From Baylisascaris procyonis (Eukaryota; Nematoda; Chromadorea; Rhabditida; Ascarididae), in the NCBI GenBank assembly GCA_037389465.1, contig JAZARR010000082.1, positions 1,538,501 to 1,602,500 on the forward strand: a stretch of 64,000 nt of DNA, given 5' to 3'. The position numbers and the translations under genes were made by a program. Below are positions 60,723-64,000 of the stretch, one piece after another (position 1 is the stretch's first letter; every line of letters begins with the position of its first letter). Under the pieces are notes generated by a model. That model was not told where the DNA came from and did not search any database. It was given only the letters and a program-made list of their open reading frames with translations.

Positions 60723-61577
60723 AGAAGGGGATATAAAAGGTTCCCTAAACATTGCCAGTTCCAAATCCTTCATCAAGCATACCGCGGCTTGCTGAATATT
60801 TACCCGTGCGGTCGGAAAACAAAGTGGTGCAAATCTCAACCAATCCGTTTGGCAACGTGGAACGTGCGCACGCTACTGGATAGCGGCGATCGCCACGAGC
60901 GAAGAACAGCCATAATTGCCCGTGAACTTGCCAGATACCGCATAGACATCGCAGCACTTTGCGAAACTAGAATCTCCGGTAGATCGCAGTTCTCGGAAGA
61001 AGGTGGAGGATATACGTTCTTTTGCACTGGACAACCTGAAGGTGCACCCAGGCAAGGTGGAGTTGGATTTGCCATTAGGAACGCGATCATTAAAACGCTT
61101 TGCTCTACACCAGTCGCTATTACGCCACGACACCTGAGCCTCGAACTCCCGCTGTCGCATGGTCGCAGAGCCACTCTCCTTTCGGTATATGCGCCAACCC
61201 TTCTCGCATCAGACGACTCCAAGGAAGAGTTCTATGCCGAACTGGATAAGATAATCTCCAAAACTTCCTACAGAAACAGACTTTTTATTCTTGGAGACTT
61301 CAACGCCAGGGTTGGCAGTGAGTTCGCCACATGGAACCGAGTGCTCGGGCGTCACGGAGTTGGTAAGGCCAACTCAAACGGCACAATGCTACTCGAACTA
61401 TGTGCAAAACATGAACTGGTCATAACTAACGCAGTCTTTCAACAAGCAAACAAATTCAAAAACACGTGGATGCATCCCAGGTCGAAACACTGGCACATGC
61501 TCGACTACGTAATAACGAAGCAACGCGACTTGAAAGACGTGAAATTAACCCGAGCAACGCGCGGAAGCATGACATGA
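60723..61577 (+). CDS. LINE endonuclease domain, ends at TGA
   Basis: The frame is open from 60,723 without an obvious ATG before the domain, so the true start is uncertain. Apurinic-type endonuclease motifs are visible: IRLATWNVRTL (metal-binding N), ALCETRISG (catalytic E), FILGDFNARVG and, just after the stop, SDHVLV (the SDH triad). The TGA at 61,575-61,577 sits directly before SDHVLV, where related elements have a sense codon, so it looks like a point nonsense mutation. The reading frame is unchanged beyond it. Confidence 0.88.
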   Translation, partial: RRGYKRFPKHCQFQILHQAYRGLLNIYPCGRKTKWCKSQPIRLATWNVRTLLDSGDRHERRTAIIARELARYRIDIAALCETRISGRSQFSEEGGGYTFFCTGQPEGAPRQGGVGFAIRNAIIKTLCSTPVAITPRHLSLELPLSHGRRATLLSVYAPTLLASDDSKEEFYAELDKIISKTSYRNRLFILGDFNARVGSEFATWNRVLGRHGVGKANSNGTMLLELCAKHELVITNAVFQQANKFKNTWMHPRSKHWHMLDYVITKQRDLKDVKLTRATRGSMT

Positions 61578-63482
61578 TCGGATCATGTTCTAGTTCGTAG
61601 TACTGTGCGCCTGACAACGACGCCTCCGCAGAGGTGTCGACGAGGTCTCAATGTCAAGAAGCTCAACGTGAGCGCGCTAAAACGTCTGGACGTTCGAACG
61701 GAGCTGGAACAAGAACTTAATGCCAGGCTGAGTGAGCGGGAGAACAACGATGGAGCCGACGACGACTGGAACAACTTAAAAGATATAGTCTATAACGCCA
61801 CAGCCAGAGTTGTTGGCTTCGTGAGGAAACGCAGCAAAGACTGGTTCGATGATCAGGACACTGAAATCCGAGCGTTACTGAACAAAATGCACACCACACA
61901 TTTGCAGTGGATAAATGATAAATCGTGTGCCGCCAAGAAACATGCTTATAACATAGCCAGGAAGGAGGCAAATGTGAGACTTCGCACAATGAAAGAACGC
62001 TGGTGGGCCAATATGGCAATCGAGCTCCAGACAGCAGCAGACCGCCATGACATGAAAGCATTCTACGACGGCCTCAAGGCAGTCTACGGTCCAAGAGATT
62101 CCGGAAGTGTTCCAGTTCATTCGAAGGACGGCTCTCATCTCATAACTGACCGTGAGAAGATTCTGGAACGCTGGGCAGAACACTTCCGAGCGGTGCTAAA
62201 CCAAGCATCAGAGTTCGACTCAACAGTGCTCTCCGAAGTTCCTCAATGGAATGTGTCCAATGATCTGGCGTATCCTCCATCAGAACGCGAGGTGCTTGAC
62301 GCCATCCAATCGCTGAAAGCGGGCAAGGCGCCTGGTGCCGATGGCTTACCCGGCGAAATATTCAAATACGGCGGACGCAAACTTATTCAGTGGCTCACAA
62401 CTTTATACCGGCACATATGGGAGCGCGAAGAAGTCCAACAAGATTTCAAAGACGCGCAAATAGTTCATATTTTCAAACACAAGGGCGATCGGGCAACCTG
62501 TGACGATCACAGAGGCATCTCTCTCCTGTCCATCCCAGGCAAGATCCTGGCAAGAGTAATTCTCAACCGACTTGCCTTGCACGTCTCCAATAACAACATC
62601 CTCCCAGAAAGTCAATGTGGTTTCCGCGCTGGTCGTAGCACCATCGACATGATATTTGGCGCTCGTCAACTGCAGGAAAAGTGTCGTGAACAAAACAAAG
62701 ACCTTTTCGCTGTTTTTGTTGACCTCACGAAAGCTTTCGATTCTGTCAACAGAAAAGGTTTGTGGTCACTTCTGTGGAAAATTGGATGTCCAGATAAGTT
62801 CGTAAACGTGATCCGATCGTTCAATGAAGGGATGGGCGCTCGCGTTATCGAAGCAGGCAGCATGTCGGATGCATTCGAAGTTACCAGCGGCACGAAACAG
62901 GGATGTGTACTTGCTCCGCTTCTGTTTGGGATCTTCTTTGCCATGATGCTGTCGGTCGCATTTAAAGACTGCAATACTGGCATGTCAATTCAATTTCGAA
63001 TGGATGGCAACATCTTCAACCTCAAACGATTAGAAGCCAGAACAAAAGTGCACACTGCAGTCATCCGGCAACTCCTCCTATATGCTGATGACTGCGCGTT
63101 AATGGCACATTCCTGCGCGGGTCTACAAGATATCATGAATCGATTTGCCACGGCAGCCAACCGCTTTGGCTTGAAAGTCAGCCTGAAGAAAACCGAAGTT
63201 ATGTACCGAGAATGCCCAGATCGTCAGCAGCAGACATCACATGCCGTAACAGTTGACGGATCCAGTCTTCGGGTTGTCGATAACTTTACATACCTAGGCA
63301 GCACACTTGCAAGCTCAGCATATAATGACGCAGAAACCTCCAGAAGATTGGCGAAAGCGAGTGCCGCATTTGGCAAATTGTACAAACGTCTCTGGAGCAG
63401 ACATGAAGTGAAACTGAGTACTAAGGTTGCGGTATACCGTGCAGTGGTGCTAACAACGCTTCTCTACGGTTCCGAAACCTGA
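61578..63482 (+). CDS. LINE reverse transcriptase, ends at TGA
   Basis: Same frame as the endonuclease. A basic linker carries a long helical region (residues about 100-180 of this part). RT motifs follow in order: GKAPGADGLPGEIFKYGG, GDRATCDDHRGISLLS, ESQCGFRAGRSTID, FVDLTKAFDSVNR (motif A), TKQGCVLAPLLF (motif B), LLYADDCALM (YADD catalytic box) and FTYLGSTL. All catalytic aspartates are present. The frame stops at TGA in GSET-stop-TLY, where relatives usually have GSETWTL, so TGG to TGA is the likely change. Confidence 0.92.
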   Translation, partial: SDHVLVRSTVRLTTTPPQRCRRGLNVKKLNVSALKRLDVRTELEQELNARLSERENNDGADDDWNNLKDIVYNATARVVGFVRKRSKDWFDDQDTEIRALLNKMHTTHLQWINDKSCAAKKHAYNIARKEANVRLRTMKERWWANMAIELQTAADRHDMKAFYDGLKAVYGPRDSGSVPVHSKDGSHLITDREKILERWAEHFRAVLNQASEFDSTVLSEVPQWNVSNDLAYPPSEREVLDAIQSLKAGKAPGADGLPGEIFKYGGRKLIQWLTTLYRHIWEREEVQQDFKDAQIVHIFKHKGDRATCDDHRGISLLSIPGKILARVILNRLALHVSNNNILPESQCGFRAGRSTIDMIFGARQLQEKCREQNKDLFAVFVDLTKAFDSVNRKGLWSLLWKIGCPDKFVNVIRSFNEGMGARVIEAGSMSDAFEVTSGTKQGCVLAPLLFGIFFAMMLSVAFKDCNTGMSIQFRMDGNIFNLKRLEARTKVHTAVIRQLLLYADDCALMAHSCAGLQDIMNRFATAANRFGLKVSLKKTEVMYRECPDRQQQTSHAVTVDGSSLRVVDNFTYLGSTLASSAYNDAETSRRLAKASAAFGKLYKRLWSRHEVKLSTKVAVYRAVVLTTLLYGSET

Positions 63483-64000
63483 ACGCTATATCGAAAAGAC
63501 ATCAAGAGGCTGGATCAGTTTCATATGCGATGTTTACGCAAAATTGCAAACATCAGCTGGCAAGACAAAATAAGGAACACTGAAGTGCTGAAAAGGTGCA
63601 AGATAACTGGTATCGAAGCATACATCATCTCATCCCAACTACGTTGGGTTGGGCATGTCATCAGAATGCCGGACAACCGCATCCCCAAGCAACTACTTTA
63701 CGGACAACTCGCCTCTGGGGAACAGAAACGAGGGCCTCCGCTGCTTCGATACAAGGATAGAGTCAAGGCAACGCTGAAAGCGTGTCAAATGGAGCTGAAG
63801 GATGACATAGTACATGACAGACAGCTGTGGAGAAGAGCATGCCGCGAGGGGACTGCACGATTTGAGAGATGTCGAGTTCAAGCACTGGAAGAGAAAAGAT
63901 CGCGACGACTATTGGGCACAAGTGGGCCGGATCAAGGAGTACGGTTTATCTGCGATAGGTGCAACAGGACGTGCTTATCTCGAATTGGACTCGTCTCACA
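63483..64000 (+). CDS. LINE C-terminal region, continues past window
   Basis: Open in the same frame to the last base. It begins TLYRKDIKRLDQFHMRCLR and contains LRWVGHVIRMPDNRIPKQLL, the conserved post-RT block. Toward the edge it has FICDRCNRTCLSRIGLVSH, a C-x2-C and H pattern of a C-terminal zinc finger found in several LINE families. The stop codon and 3' end lie outside the window. Confidence 0.88.

Larger units (their letters stand above)
60627..64000 (+). mobile_element. Non-LTR retrotransposon (RTE-like), 3' end cut off
   Basis: Continuous LINE sequence from the end of the (TA)n tract to the window edge. It codes one protein with endonuclease, reverse transcriptase and a C-terminal zinc-finger-like motif, in one frame interrupted only by TGA at 61,575-61,577 and 63,480-63,482. 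There are no LTRs. The layout (endonuclease without a clear separate ORF1) fits the RTE clade or a close relative; clade assignment is by motif memory. GC content is much above the flanks. The two nonsense codons make this copy inactive, although the rest is well preserved. Confidence 0.9.

Noticed and set aside
60495..61222. Minus-strand frames opposite the LINE endonuclease
   Set aside because: Shadows of the GC-rich LINE coding strand.

Overview
The window reads as AT-rich nuclear DNA of a nematode, most likely a parasitic species; I cannot name the genus. The strongest evidence is a spliced protein tyrosine phosphatase (PTP) with worm-style motifs (KNRY, WPDRGVP, HCSAGIGRTG, QTDVQY). A small secreted WAP-type cysteine-rich protein, many short exons with TTTCAG-like acceptors, a Bel/Pao retrotransposon with an env-like 3' region and an EN-RT LINE support it. 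No bacterial operons, ribosome binding sites or CRISPR arrays are seen.

Layout. 1-22.6 kb is mostly AT-rich non-coding DNA with scattered, splice-supported exon candidates: minus strand near 12.5-13.0, 14.9-16.9, 17.7-18.9 and 20.6 kb, and plus strand at 19.1-19.7 and 21.4-22.3 kb. None has a product I can name. 22,634-30,442 is one Bel/Pao LTR retrotransposon on the minus strand, with 263-bp LTRs, 5-bp target duplication CAGAT, a tRNA-Pro-like primer site, Gag, protease, RT-RNase H, integrase and an env-like C-terminal region. It is broken by three single-base frame changes. 30.4-44.4 kb is gene-poor, with one plus-strand exon candidate at 32.1 kb, a long (TA)n tract and dispersed repeats.

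44.4-50.2 kb holds the PTP gene on the minus strand; I could follow five phase-matched introns and all catalytic motifs. An uncharacterised plus-strand gene has its 3' exons at 52.3-53.66 kb. It converges on a complete three-exon gene (53,706-55,851, minus) for a 138-residue secreted WAP-domain protein, with the two stops about 50 bp apart. Further exon candidates lie at 56.4-56.75 kb (minus) and a one-exon membrane protein at 57,971 (plus). The last 3.4 kb is the 5' part of a non-LTR retrotransposon with apurinic-type endonuclease and reverse transcriptase, inserted beside a (TA)n tract, carrying two TGA stops, and cut by the window end.

The window is a mosaic of host genes and two recent mobile elements rather than one pathway. 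The two elements are visibly richer in GC than the flanks. Most host genes are split into exons of 45-260 bp, so long open frames alone miss them. Gene models here come from reading splice sites and phases by eye; the PTP and WAP models are well supported, the others are partial.
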